The position numbers were made by a program, and so were the translations under genes. A stretch of DNA of 64,000 bases from JAGWBJ01 sp034423015 (GTDB lineage: Bacteria; Chloroflexota; Dehalococcoidia; Lucifugimonadales; JAGWBF01). This document shows positions 40,124 to 49,067 of the stretch, one piece after another. The notes beneath the pieces were generated by a model that worked only from the letters and a program-made list of their open reading frames with translations, had not been told where the DNA came from and made no database searches. The stretch is from assembly GCA_034423015.1 (NCBI GenBank), contig DAOUJG010000045.1, positions 62,001 through 126,000 of the forward strand, written 5' to 3'. Within the stretch, counting starts at the first letter, position 1; the number at the start of each line of letters is the position of its first letter.

Positions 40124-40237
40124 ATTGTGATTCGAGGAGGCACGCCGTGTCAATAGCGCCTCTCCGACGCACGCCGGAGCCCCGTTATGGTACCATCGCC
40201 CGAGACCCCGCCTCGACAACCGTCCGAAGGGAGCACC

Positions 40238-40621
40238 ATGCCCATAGTCAACCACAACGAGCTGCCGGAGACACCGTGGAGGCCCAACTACCGCAAATGG
40301 GACATCACCCGTCCCGGCGACGGCGCCACCAGCACCAGCCTGAGCTACGCCATTATCGGCAAGGGGGCAGGCGCCCCCTTACACTACCACGAGGAGGACG
40401 AGGCTATAGTGGTCCTGGAAGGGACGCTGGAGGTCCGCCTCGGGGACCAGGTGCACAGGGTGGGAGCGGACCACACCCTCGTCGTCCCGCCCCGCCAGCC
40501 CCACGGCTTCACCAGCGTGGGCTCGGTGCCCGCGCGAGTACTGGGGTTCTTCCCCTCCACCGACCCATTCGACCGCACCACCTTCCTGGAAGGCCAGCCC
40601 CCCGAGGCCCACAGGACCTGA
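40238..40621 (+). CDS. Cupin-domain protein
   Basis: A 127-residue single cupin. Motif 1 is PLHYHEEDEAIVVLEGTLEV, providing two His and a Glu, and motif 2 is PPRQPHGF with the last His, so a mononuclear metal site is likely. It could be an isomerase, dioxygenase or ligand-binding protein. ATG 40238 has GAAGGGAG 6-8 bases upstream; the longer in-frame start has no ribosome binding site. It precedes the TPP enzyme by 180 bases. Confidence 0.88.
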   Translation: MPIVNHNELPETPWRPNYRKWDITRPGDGATSTSLSYAIIGKGAGAPLHYHEEDEAIVVLEGTLEVRLGDQVHRVGADHTLVVPPRQPHGFTSVGSVPARVLGFFPSTDPFDRTTFLEGQPPEAHRT

Positions 40622-40801
40622 GCCCGGCGGCCCGCTTTCCCGCCGGGTGTCTTGACTCCCCTCAACCCTCGCTTCTCGGGCGGGCGTCTGTACTGACCGC
40701 CGACACTACCGGGTCTGTTCAGGCCGCCGGTTCTTGGCTAACATAGAGAGCGCTGCGGAAGTCCGGGACCCTGTACCCACGCCGCTGCGAAAGGAGGTGC
40801 C

Positions 40802-42439
40802 ATGAGAGGCGACGAGATGGTGGCCAGGATACTGAAGGCCGAGGGCGTGGACTGGATGGCCTGCTTCCCGGCCCAGACCCTGATAGACGCGGGCACGCGG
40901 GAGGGCATCAGGCCCATCCTTGCCCGCCAGGAGAGGGCCGGCGTCAACATGGCCGACGGCTTCAGCCGCGTCAGCAACGGCAACGCCATCGGCGTGTTCA
41001 CCATGCAGGAGGGCCCCGGCGCCGAGAACGCCTTCGCCGGCGTCGCCCAGGCCTACGCCGACTCGGTCCCCATACTGCTGCTGCCCGGCGGCCCCGCTAC
41101 CCACAGGACCTGGGTGCACCCCAACTTCGAGTCCGTGAAGAACTACGGAGGCGTCACCAAGTGGCGGGCCAACATCAACCGGCTGGACCGGGTCCCGGAG
41201 CTGATGGGCATGGCCTTCACCCAGCTCCGGCACGGCCGCCGCGGCCCGGTGATGCTGGAGCTGCCCTCCGACGTAGCCGGCCAGGAGGTGGACGAGAGCG
41301 CCTTCCACTACACGCCGGTGCGTCCCTTCAGGTCCGGGGCCGACCCCGACGACGTGCGGGACCTGGTCACCGCCCTCCTCGGGGCGTCGTGCCCCGTCAT
41401 CAACGCCGGCCAGGGGGCCCTCTACGCCGAGGCCTCCGACGAGCTGGTGGAGCTCTCCGAGCTGGTCAGCGTCCCCGTGATGACCACCCTGGCGAGGAAG
41501 AGCGCCTTTCCCGAGGACCACCGCTTTGCCCTGGGCACCGGCGCCCGGACCCGCACCCTCATGGTGGGCCACTTCCTGAAGAAAGCCGACTTCGTGCTGG
41601 GCGTGGGGACCAGCTTCACCAGGTCCAACTTCACCACCCCCATGCCCGACGGTGCGACCCTGGCCCAGTGCACCAACTGCCCCGAGGACCTGAACAAGGA
41701 CTACCGCATCCACCTGGGCGCAGTGGGGGACGCCAAGGTCGTGCTGCGGCAGATCATCGACGAGGTGAAGCGTCAGATCGGGGCCCATGGCCGGGGAGAC
41801 GTCAACGGGGTGGCCGCGGAGATAGCGAAGGTCAAGGAGGCCTGGATGGCCGAGTGGCGGCCCCGCCTGACCTCCGACGAGGTGCCCATAAACCCCTATC
41901 GCGTGATCCACGAGCTGGCCCTGGCCGTAGACGTGGCCAACACCATCGTCACCCACGACTCGGGTTACCCGCGGGAGCAGCTCGTCCCCTTCTGGCCCGT
42001 CGTCAAGCCCAGGGGATATATCGGCTGGGGCAAGTCCACCCAGCTTGGCTACGGCCTTGGCCTCGCCATGGGGGCCAAGATGGCGGCCCCCGATAAGCAG
42101 GTCGTGAACTTCATGGGCGACGCGGCCTTCGGCATGGCCGGCATGGACATCGAGACCGCGTCCCGGTCCCGCATCCCCATCCTGACCATCGTCCTGAACA
42201 ACGGCGTGATGACCCACTACGACTCCACCATGCCCTACGCATCGGAGCAGTGGGGCAGCAACCGGCTGGGCGGAGAATACGCCAAGGTGGCCGAGGGCCT
42301 GGGGGCCTACTCCGAGCAGGTCCGCGCTCCCCATGACATCGGCCCCGCCATAGAGCGAGGGCTGTCCGCCAACCGGGAGGGCCGGCCCGCGGTGCTGGAG
42401 ATGATGACCAAGGCCGAGGAGAACATATCCTTACCCTAG
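40802..42439 (+). CDS. Thiamine-pyrophosphate-dependent enzyme (acetolactate synthase-like)
   Basis: A 545-residue member of the pyruvate decarboxylase/acetolactate synthase family, with the PYR, central and PP domains in that order. The cofactor-activating Glu is in ARQERAGVNMADG, GPGAENAFAGVAQAYADSVP is the PYR-domain loop, and GDAAFGMAGMDIETA...LNN is the Mg-TPP motif, with GDA instead of GDG. It should decarboxylate or ligate 2-oxoacids, possibly a glyoxylate carboligase, oxalyl-CoA decarboxylase or benzaldehyde-lyase relative; none is specifically indicated. AAAGGAGG precedes the ATG. Its stop codon overlaps the start of a structured repeat. Confidence 0.88.
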   Translation: MRGDEMVARILKAEGVDWMACFPAQTLIDAGTREGIRPILARQERAGVNMADGFSRVSNGNAIGVFTMQEGPGAENAFAGVAQAYADSVPILLLPGGPATHRTWVHPNFESVKNYGGVTKWRANINRLDRVPELMGMAFTQLRHGRRGPVMLELPSDVAGQEVDESAFHYTPVRPFRSGADPDDVRDLVTALLGASCPVINAGQGALYAEASDELVELSELVSVPVMTTLARKSAFPEDHRFALGTGARTRTLMVGHFLKKADFVLGVGTSFTRSNFTTPMPDGATLAQCTNCPEDLNKDYRIHLGAVGDAKVVLRQIIDEVKRQIGAHGRGDVNGVAAEIAKVKEAWMAEWRPRLTSDEVPINPYRVIHELALAVDVANTIVTHDSGYPREQLVPFWPVVKPRGYIGWGKSTQLGYGLGLAMGAKMAAPDKQVVNFMGDAAFGMAGMDIETASRSRIPILTIVLNNGVMTHYDSTMPYASEQWGSNRLGGEYAKVAEGLGAYSEQVRAPHDIGPAIERGLSANREGRPAVLEMMTKAEENISLP

Positions 42440-42540
42440 GAATGCCCCGAATAAGCCCGCTGGCCGTTCACCGGTGGGTGGGGATTCCTTTGCCCGCGCG
42501 GAGCGCGGGGTGGGAGGGTGGGCTCAACAACCCGGGAGGG
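42438..42540. repeat. Structured intergenic repeat, copy A
   Basis: It starts at AGGAATG within the TAG stop of the TPP enzyme and ends near AACCCGGGAGG. The outer stem is AGGAAT-(G)-CCCC with GGGG-ATTCCT; a second stem is CCCGCGC/GCGCGGG. About 103 bases are alignable to copy B at 54553-54658 with roughly 80% identity, including an identical GTGGGTGG and TGGGAGGGTGGGCTC block. It has no coding potential. See the finding on compensatory changes. Confidence 0.8.
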
Positions 42541-42568
42541 GCCCATCCCGGCAGGCCAGGAGAGGCGA

Positions 42569-43645
42569 GTGACCGCGGATTTCGTGACCAACGAAGAGAT
42601 CATCCAGGCGGCCCGGCGCAATCTCGACCAGGGCCCCTGGGACTACCTCGTGGGCGGGTCGGAGTCGGAGACCACCATGCGGCGCAACCGCCTGGCTTTC
42701 GACCGCCTGGCTTTCCGACCCCGGGTCCTGGTGGACGTCTCCGATACCGACCCCTCCACCACCTTCCTGGACCACCCCATGCGCATCCCGGTGATGCTCG
42801 CCCCCATCGGCTCGCTCCAGGTCTTCACTCCCGAGGGCGGGCGCGCCTCGGCCCAGGCCGCCGCCGATTTCGGGACGGTGCAGGTGGTCAGCTCCGTCAC
42901 CGAGCCCTCCCTGGAGGAGATCGCCGCCAGCGCCGGCGGCCCCAAGGTGTTCCAGCTATACGTGCATGGTGACTGGGACTGGACCAAGGACATAGTCGAT
43001 AGGGCCAGGCAGGCGGGCTACGCCGGCCTCTGCCTCACCGTCGACACCGCCCGTTACAGCCGCAGGGAGCGCCAGATGCTCAGCCGCTGGACTCCCCCCA
43101 CCAGGCGCCGACCCTGGGACCCGGCCCACTCGGCCTCCCTCACTTGGGAGAAGATGGCCCGGATCAAGGACTACGCCGGCATCCCCTTCATCCTCAAGGG
43201 CGTGGCGACCCGCGAGGACGCCCTCCTGGCCGTGGAGCACGGCGTGGACGTGATATGGGTCTCCAACCACGGCGGACGTCAGCTTGACCACGGCCTCGGC
43301 ACGATGGACATGCTGGGAGACATCGTGCAGGCCGTCGGCGGAAGGGCCCGCATCGTCCTGGACGGCGGAATCCAGCGGGGCAGCGACGTGGCCAAGGCCC
43401 TGGCCCTGGGGGCCGACGTGGTGGCCATCGGGCGCCTCCAGGCATGGGGCCTGGCGGCCGCCGGTCGGGCGGGCGTCGTAAGGGTCCTGGAAATCCTGGA
43501 GGACGAGCTGGTCATAGCCATGGCCCTGCTGGGGGTCGCGTCCGTGGACCGGCTTGCCCCGGAGTACGTATGCGTGGCGGAGGCGGTCACCGCGGCCCAC
43601 GAGATGAGCGCCTGGGTGAACAAGCCCGTGGACCGGATGCTCTAG
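42569..43645 (+). CDS. FMN-dependent 2-hydroxyacid oxidase/dehydrogenase
   Basis: A 358-residue TIM-barrel flavoprotein of the glycolate oxidase/L-lactate dehydrogenase/mandelate dehydrogenase family. SNHGGRQLDHG is the canonical active-site motif with catalytic His and substrate-binding Arg; DGGIQRGSDVAKALALGA binds the FMN phosphate; GGSESETTMRRNR and LTVDTARYSRRE complete it. It oxidises an L-2-hydroxyacid such as glycolate or lactate to the 2-oxoacid. The start is GTG 42569, chosen for AGGAG 6-7 bases upstream; a longer in-frame start would run into the repeat. It follows the TPP enzyme, which may use its product. Confidence 0.9.
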   Translation: MTADFVTNEEIIQAARRNLDQGPWDYLVGGSESETTMRRNRLAFDRLAFRPRVLVDVSDTDPSTTFLDHPMRIPVMLAPIGSLQVFTPEGGRASAQAAADFGTVQVVSSVTEPSLEEIAASAGGPKVFQLYVHGDWDWTKDIVDRARQAGYAGLCLTVDTARYSRRERQMLSRWTPPTRRRPWDPAHSASLTWEKMARIKDYAGIPFILKGVATREDALLAVEHGVDVIWVSNHGGRQLDHGLGTMDMLGDIVQAVGGRARIVLDGGIQRGSDVAKALALGADVVAIGRLQAWGLAAAGRAGVVRVLEILEDELVIAMALLGVASVDRLAPEYVCVAEAVTAAHEMSAWVNKPVDRML

Positions 43646-43743
43646 CCCCGGGCCGGCGGGTCCCTTCGCACCGCCCGCGGATGGCCGGAGAGCGGCAGCC
43701 CTGCTAGAATGGACCTCACCGCCATTGGGAAGGGGAGGCGACT

Positions 43744-44736
43744 ATGGGCAAGGATGTCACCATCTTCGTGGGGACCATCGGGCAGGGCATATGGCGCAGC
43801 AGGGACGGAGGGGATAACTGGGACAGGTCGCGGCTTCAGGTCCGGCCCGGCCGGTTCGGCGTCAGCGGAGAGAGCGAGGTGCGGGCCTTCGCCGTCCACC
43901 CCCGGGACCACGCCATCATTTACGCGGGCACCGACACCGGCCTCTACCGCACCGGGGACGGCGGCGACAACTGGGATAAGCTGGAGTCCCCCATGAACGA
44001 GGCGCCCATCTGGGCCCTGGCCGTAGACCCGGTTGACCCGGACACCATCTTCGCCGGGACCCGGCCGTCGGCCCTCTTTCGCACCAGGGACGCCGGCCGG
44101 AGCTGGGACAAGCTCGACGTGGAGCTGGTCGACGAGTGCCCCAATGTCGTGGTGCCCAGGGTCACCGCCCTCCTGGTCGACCCCCAGGACCACGACAGCG
44201 TCTGGGCGGGGATCGAGGTGGACGGGGTCAGGCACAGCGCCGACGGGGGCGACACGTGGGAGACGGTGGAGGCCGGAATCACCGACCCCGACATCCACCA
44301 CATGGCCGTCATCCCGGGCCCTCCCAAGACCCTCCTGACCATCACCCCGGGGGAGGTGTTCTCCAGCACGGACGACGGCCTCACCTGGGAGGCCGTAGGC
44401 GCCGCTCCCCAGGTCAGCCTGCCCTACTGCCGCGTCGTGGCGGTCAAGGAGGACGATCCCAACGTCGTGTACATGGGCAGCGGGGAGGGCGCCTACGGCG
44501 GCGCCGGGGCCCTTCACCGCTCCACCGACATGGGCCGCACCTGGGAGGCCATACCCCTCACGGTGAAGCCCAACGGCACCGTCCACAACTTCGCCACCCA
44601 CCCCTCCGACCCCGCCTTCCTGGCGGCCAGCAGCATCAACGGCCAGGTGTTCGTCAGCTCCGACGCCGGGGGCTCGTGGTCCGAGGTGTCCAGGGAGTGG
44701 GGCATCGTCCACGCCCTGGCCTGGGTCCCCAACTAG
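43744..44736 (+). CDS. BNR/Asp-box beta-propeller protein (second of two)
   Basis: A 330-residue propeller, paralogous to the gene at 39017-40063. Asp-boxes: SRDGGDNWD, TGDGGDNWD, TRDAGRSWD, SADGGDTWE, TDDGLTWE, STDMGRTWE and SSDAGGSWS, with interleaved AVHPRDHAIIYAGTDTGLYR strands. There is no signal peptide and no catalytic sialidase signature. GGGAGG precedes ATG. It and its paralogue flank the cupin, TPP enzyme and hydroxyacid oxidase, suggesting a linked role, which is unknown. Confidence 0.88.
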   Translation: MGKDVTIFVGTIGQGIWRSRDGGDNWDRSRLQVRPGRFGVSGESEVRAFAVHPRDHAIIYAGTDTGLYRTGDGGDNWDKLESPMNEAPIWALAVDPVDPDTIFAGTRPSALFRTRDAGRSWDKLDVELVDECPNVVVPRVTALLVDPQDHDSVWAGIEVDGVRHSADGGDTWETVEAGITDPDIHHMAVIPGPPKTLLTITPGEVFSSTDDGLTWEAVGAAPQVSLPYCRVVAVKEDDPNVVYMGSGEGAYGGAGALHRSTDMGRTWEAIPLTVKPNGTVHNFATHPSDPAFLAASSINGQVFVSSDAGGSWSEVSREWGIVHALAWVPN

Positions 44737-44856
44737 GCCCCGTTCACACGTGCCGTCACCACCGCGCGGCCGGACGACGATTCCCGGGAGCCGCGCCTGG
44801 ACCAACGCCGGACGGCGGCCCCTGCGGCGACCCGCTGGCGACTAAAGGAGGGAGCC

Positions 44857-46236
44857 ATGCTGTATAACGCCGAGAGCGGCGACTTTCAGATAGTGGTCAC
44901 CGGCGACTCGATCATCACCCGGAGCATGTCGGCCTTCCAGGAGCCCAGGTTCCTGAAGGTCGTGGACCTGCTCCACGGGGGCGACGTCACCGTCACCAAC
45001 GCCGAAATGCTGTTCCACAACTACGAGGACCCGCCCACGGCCAGGCCCGGCGGCACCTACATGCGCGCCGACCCCAGGCTCATCAAGGATCTCAGGTACC
45101 TGGGCGTCGACATGGTGGCCTGCGCCAACAACCACGCCTACGACTTCGGCGAGAACGGGATCCTCACCAACATCCGGTACCTGGACCAGTACGAGATGCC
45201 CCACGCCGGCACGGGACGGAACCTGTCCGAGGCCCGCTCCCCCGCCTACCTGGACACAGCCAGGGGGCGGGTGGCGCTGATCTCCGTCACCTCCTCGGGG
45301 CCCCAGGGGATGCGGGCGGGGGAGCAGTGGCGGGACGGCGCGGGCCGTCCGGGGGCCAACCTGCTCCGGTACACCACCCGGTACACCGTCGACCGTCCCG
45401 TCTTCGACGCCCTGCGCCGGATGAGCCAGGGGCTGGGCCTGGAGGAGCTGAAGGCCCATCGCGGGTCCAACCCGTGGCAGGGGCAGTTCGACCAGGACAC
45501 CAACACCCAGTTCTTCCTGCCCAACCTGAACAACGAGTACCAGTACCCGGAGCCCAACGGCTGCACCTTCGTCGTGGGTGAGACCTTCGAGACCCGTCAC
45601 GTGGCCGACCAGGAGGACCTGGAAGGCAACCTCCAGCGGGTGCGCGACGCCCGTCGCCAGGCCGACTGGGTCATCGTGAGCGTCCACACCCACGAGAACG
45701 GCAAGACGGGCGACGACCCGTCGGACCTCATCGTCGACTTCGCCCACGCCTGCGTCGACGCCGGCGCCGACGTGGTCTCCGGCCACGGGCCCCACGTGGA
45801 CCGGGGCATAGAGGTCTACAAGGGCAAGCCCATATTCTACAGCCTGGCCCACCTGACCCTGCAGAACGACACCGTGGCCTGGATGCCGTGGGAGAACATG
45901 CAGCGAGTGTCCCTGGGCTGGGAGGCGACCCCCGCGGACTTCTTCGACGCCCGGTCGGGCAGGGAGCACCTGGACGAGTGGAGGGACTTCGCCGTACAGC
46001 CCTTCCGCTGGCGCAACGCCGTGGCCACGGTCACCTTCGAGGCCAGGCAGCTCCGGGAGATAAGGCTCTACCCCATCGACCTGGGCTTCAAGCGTCCCCG
46101 CTCCCAGAGGGGCCGGCCCGTCTTGGCGCAGGGCGAGGTGGCCCACGAGGTGCTGGACCTCTTCAGGAGGCTCTCGCTGCCCTTCGGCACCGACCTGGAC
46201 GTCCGGGACGAGGTGGGGGTCATCCAGGTCCGCTAG
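44857..46236 (+). CDS. CapA-family metallophosphatase-like protein
   Basis: A 459-residue PGA_cap (CapA) family protein, a calcineurin-like fold first known from poly-gamma-glutamate capsule synthesis. VVTGDSIITR, TNAEMLF, ACANNHAYDFGENG, VSVHTHENG and SGHGPHVDRG are the metal-ligand motifs in order. It lacks the usual signal peptide or membrane anchor, and CapB/CapC partners are absent, so capsule synthesis is doubtful. Its role could be a soluble phosphoesterase. AAAGGAGG precedes ATG. It ends convergently with the second MFS gene. Confidence 0.9.
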   Translation: MLYNAESGDFQIVVTGDSIITRSMSAFQEPRFLKVVDLLHGGDVTVTNAEMLFHNYEDPPTARPGGTYMRADPRLIKDLRYLGVDMVACANNHAYDFGENGILTNIRYLDQYEMPHAGTGRNLSEARSPAYLDTARGRVALISVTSSGPQGMRAGEQWRDGAGRPGANLLRYTTRYTVDRPVFDALRRMSQGLGLEELKAHRGSNPWQGQFDQDTNTQFFLPNLNNEYQYPEPNGCTFVVGETFETRHVADQEDLEGNLQRVRDARRQADWVIVSVHTHENGKTGDDPSDLIVDFAHACVDAGADVVSGHGPHVDRGIEVYKGKPIFYSLAHLTLQNDTVAWMPWENMQRVSLGWEATPADFFDARSGREHLDEWRDFAVQPFRWRNAVATVTFEARQLREIRLYPIDLGFKRPRSQRGRPVLAQGEVAHEVLDLFRRLSLPFGTDLDVRDEVGVIQVR

Positions 46237-46254
46237 ACGGCCGCTATCCGCTCG

Positions 46255-47577
46255 CTATCCGGAAGACCGCAACGCGGGCGGCAGAAGCCTCTCCCAGTCG
46301 GGCGTCAGCCCCCGGGACGTGGGCGGCAGAAGCAGGACCGAGACCAGTCCCGCGAGGCTCAGCACGGCGGACAGGGCCACCGCGCTGGCGAAGTCGCCCG
46401 TCAAGTCCCACAGGAACCCCCCTGCCAGCGGCCCCAGGGCCATGCCGACGCCGTTCCCCAGCATCTGCCAGCCGTACACCGTCCCTATGGGGGCGCCGCC
46501 GAAGTACTGGCGGTTGATGATGGGGAACGCGGGCACCTCGCCCCCCAAACCTATCCCGAAGAGCCCCGCGAAGACGTAGAACGCCCACGGGTCCTGGTAG
46601 AAGAGCAGGAGCAGCGGCGGGAACGCCTGCAGCACGAAGCAGACCGTCAGCACGCTCTTGGTGCCGAAGCGGTCCGCCACTATCGGCACCAGGAACCGGG
46701 CGATCATGCTGAAGACCGTCAGGGTTATGTAAGCTCCCACCGCCATCTCCCGGGGCAGGCCCGCGTCCACGGCCATGGCGATCATGAACACGATGAAGAT
46801 GTTGTGGCCCATGCATCCCCAGAAGTGGATCCCTATCAGGTTCCAGAAGGCGCCGGTGCGCCGGGCCTGCCCGAAGAACACGCGTGTCCTTATCTTGGCG
46901 GTGTCGTCCGTCTGCAGCCTCTTCACGGGCTCCGTTTCCGGCGCGCCAAAGGGCCTCAGGCCTATCTCGGCCGGCTCGTTGTAGAAGGGCCGTATCAGCA
47001 GCAGCAAGACCGCCCCGCCTACTATGCCGGGCAGCCAGAACGTCTGCTTCAGGCCAAACTCGCTGATGAGGAAGGCCATCAGGGGGATTAGCAGAGCCGT
47101 CCCCATCACCTGGAACCCCTGCAGGCCGCCCATGGCCAGCCCCAGGTGCGTCCTGAACCAGACCGTGACGCCCGACACCAGGGGCACCTGGAAGATGGCC
47201 ATCGACGCGCCCAGCAGGAGGCCGAAGGAGAGGTAGAACTGCCAGAGGTGGGTCATGACGCCGGTGAGCAGCATGCCCGCTACGAACAGGAGGGACCCCA
47301 CGACCATCGTGCGCCGGACCCCGGACCTGTCGCCGACCCAGCCCATGACGGGACCCAGCAGCCCGGACACCAGCCACTGCAGGGTGAAGGCAAAGGCGAT
47401 GGCGCCGTAGCTCCAGCCGAACCCGCCAGGCGCCTGGAGATGCGGTATGAGGGGAGTGGCGGCGAAGCGGATGGAGGAGCTGATCGTCCACATCACCCCG
47501 GCCAGCATCACCATGACCCACGAGTAGTGTATCCGCCACGGCCCAACGGAAAGCCGGGCTGGATTGACGTCGATCAC
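46255..47577 (-). CDS. MFS transporter (second of two)
   Basis: A 440-residue 12-segment major facilitator with a central cytoplasmic loop. GWSYGAIAFAFTLQWLVSGLLGPVMGWVGDRSGVRR carries the motif-A region, with QWLVSGLLGP typical of the monocarboxylate/oxalate-formate antiporter branch, and IVADRFGTKSVL is its second-half copy. The substrate is likely a carboxylate, but this is inference. Located in the inner membrane. It neighbours CapA convergently and the DUF6295-like gene in the same direction. Confidence 0.9.
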   Translation of the reverse strand: MIDVNPARLSVGPWRIHYSWVMVMLAGVMWTISSSIRFAATPLIPHLQAPGGFGWSYGAIAFAFTLQWLVSGLLGPVMGWVGDRSGVRRTMVVGSLLFVAGMLLTGVMTHLWQFYLSFGLLLGASMAIFQVPLVSGVTVWFRTHLGLAMGGLQGFQVMGTALLIPLMAFLISEFGLKQTFWLPGIVGGAVLLLLIRPFYNEPAEIGLRPFGAPETEPVKRLQTDDTAKIRTRVFFGQARRTGAFWNLIGIHFWGCMGHNIFIVFMIAMAVDAGLPREMAVGAYITLTVFSMIARFLVPIVADRFGTKSVLTVCFVLQAFPPLLLLFYQDPWAFYVFAGLFGIGLGGEVPAFPIINRQYFGGAPIGTVYGWQMLGNGVGMALGPLAGGFLWDLTGDFASAVALSAVLSLAGLVSVLLLPPTSRGLTPDWERLLPPALRSSG

Positions 47578-47680
47578 GGCCCGGACGCCCCGCGAGCCGC
47601 TACCACACCCCTACCGTCCGCCCGGAAGAGCCCTGCTCGATCGGGCTCGTAGATGGGGCGTGCCCGTCGATGGGCAACCG

Positions 47681-47980
47681 CTATCCCTGGACCGGGACGG
47701 CCCGCGGCGCCGCCTCCTGGATAGCCGCGCTGGTCTCCCCCTGCCGGAGGGCAGACAGTATCGCCTGGGCAAGCTGCCGCGCCGACTCGGGGTCCAGCTC
47801 CACCGCTATCCTGGCGCCCAGGCCCTGCTCGGGATTGACGAAGTCGATGCTCAGGGCATGGTCCAGGGGCATCCGGTATGGATGGTCGTAGGACACGTTC
47901 GCCTGGCGCAGGGGGAACCACCCGTCGGCCCCCCTTCCGCAGCCCTGGATCTCCGTTTTCTCAACGATCATCGTACACAT
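47681..47980 (-). CDS. DUF6295-like small protein
   Basis: A 99-residue protein starting MCTMIVEKTEIQG, with GWFPLRQANVSYDHP and ALSIDFVNPEQGLGARIAVELDPESARQL in the centre. This pattern matches what I recall of DUF6295, a small family of unknown function in Actinobacteria and Chloroflexota. ATG 47980 is chosen because GGAGAGG lies 6-9 bases upstream. The C-terminal tail is low-complexity. It lies 57 bases from the dienelactone-hydrolase-like gene in the same direction. Confidence 0.7.
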   Translation of the reverse strand: MCTMIVEKTEIQGCGRGADGWFPLRQANVSYDHPYRMPLDHALSIDFVNPEQGLGARIAVELDPESARQLAQAILSALRQGETSAAIQEAAPRAVPVQG

Positions 47981-48037
47981 GAAGCGCCTCTCCAATCGGC
48001 CTGTTCCGATGCTGCCCCATCGCCGCCCGGCAACGGG

Positions 48038-48793
48038 CTATGACAGGTGCTTCCGCAGGAAGGCGAACAGCTTTTCCCAACCGTCCACCGCCTGCTCCTG
48101 CCTGTACATGGCCCTGTCGTAGTAGAAGAACCCGTGGCCGGCGTTGGGGTACATGTGGAACTCATAGGTCTTGTTGTGCTTCTTCAGCTCCTCCTCGTGC
48201 TGCTCTACCTGGTCGGGCGGAGGGCTGGTGTCGTCCTGCCCGAAGAGCCCCAATAGCGGGCAGGACAGGTCCTTGGTGTACTCGATGGGGGCGACGGGCT
48301 GCTTGGGCGTCAGCTCGTCCTTGGACATGACCACCCTGCCGCCCCAGCAGTCCACCGCCGCGTCGAAGCCCTCCACCCGGCACGCCGCCAGGTACGTCTG
48401 CCTGCCCCCGGAGCACGTGCCGAACACGCCCACCTTGCCGCTGCTGTAGGGCAGCGAGCGCAGGAACCTCATGGAGCCCTCCAGGTCTCCCAATACCTGG
48501 TCGTCGGCAACGCCCCCGTCGGCCCGGACCTTGGCGGTCACGTCCTCCGGCGTTCCATGCCCCGCCCGGTAGTAGAGGTTGGGAGAGATGGCGACGTAGC
48601 CGTGATGGGCGAACTTGCGAGTGAACTCCCGGTACAGCTCGTCCCAGCCCGGCGCGTGGTGGGTCAGCACGACCCCGGGGAAGGGGCCGGTGCCCAGGGG
48701 GCGGGCCAGGTAGGCGTTGATCACGTCGCCGTTATGGCCCTGGACGCCGACGGTCTCGGCAAGCATACCCTCGTACATGTCCGTCGTGTACAC
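48038..48793 (-). CDS. Dienelactone hydrolase family protein
   Basis: A 251-residue alpha/beta hydrolase of the dienelactone hydrolase family. The nucleophile elbow is GTCSGGRQ, with Cys as in carboxymethylenebutenolidase; the acid is in FGQDDTSPP and the His in YPNAGHGFF, completing a Cys-Asp-His triad. It may open lactone rings in aromatic or chlorocatechol breakdown or serve as a general esterase. The start is GTG 48793, with GAGG at 6 bases; ATG 48778 is the alternative but has no ribosome binding site. Confidence 0.9.
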   Translation of the reverse strand: MYTTDMYEGMLAETVGVQGHNGDVINAYLARPLGTGPFPGVVLTHHAPGWDELYREFTRKFAHHGYVAISPNLYYRAGHGTPEDVTAKVRADGGVADDQVLGDLEGSMRFLRSLPYSSGKVGVFGTCSGGRQTYLAACRVEGFDAAVDCWGGRVVMSKDELTPKQPVAPIEYTKDLSCPLLGLFGQDDTSPPPDQVEQHEEELKKHNKTYEFHMYPNAGHGFFYYDRAMYRQEQAVDGWEKLFAFLRKHLS

Positions 48794-48947
48794 TTCGCAC
48801 CTCGTTGCCTTTCCGGCCAGGCCCTGCCGCCCGGCGTCACGTGGCCCCACTGTACCCGGCAGGCAGGGGCCTGTCAACGAGCGTCTTCTGGGTTCCTGCT
48901 CGGGGGTTTCCTGATGCACCCGTTTCAGATACAATTCCAGTATGGTG

Positions 48948-49022
48948 GCCGGCGTAGCTCAGTGGTAGAGCAGCGGTTTCGTAAACCGCAGGTCAAGGGT
49001 TCGAATCCCCTCGCCGGCTCCA
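48948..49022 (+). tRNA. tRNA-Thr (anticodon CGT), CCA encoded
   Basis: Acceptor GCCGGCG pairs with CGCCGGC (49012-49018), discriminator T, then encoded CCA. The anticodon stem GCGGT/ACCGC closes a loop TTCGTAA with anticodon CGT at 48980-48982, reading ACG. The T arm is AGGGGTTCGAATCCCCT-like. A -10 box TACAAT (48930-48935) lies 12 bases upstream. Confidence 0.96.
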
Positions 49023-49067
49023 GCTCGAGGCATAATCCGGGGCCCCGGGAGCTGGGAGTCGGTTCAC

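Noticed and set aside
40802..42439. Identification as oxalyl-CoA decarboxylase
   Set aside because: The Glu-motif context (RQERAGVNMADG) and PP motif do not match what I recall of that enzyme; only the broad TPP family is supported.
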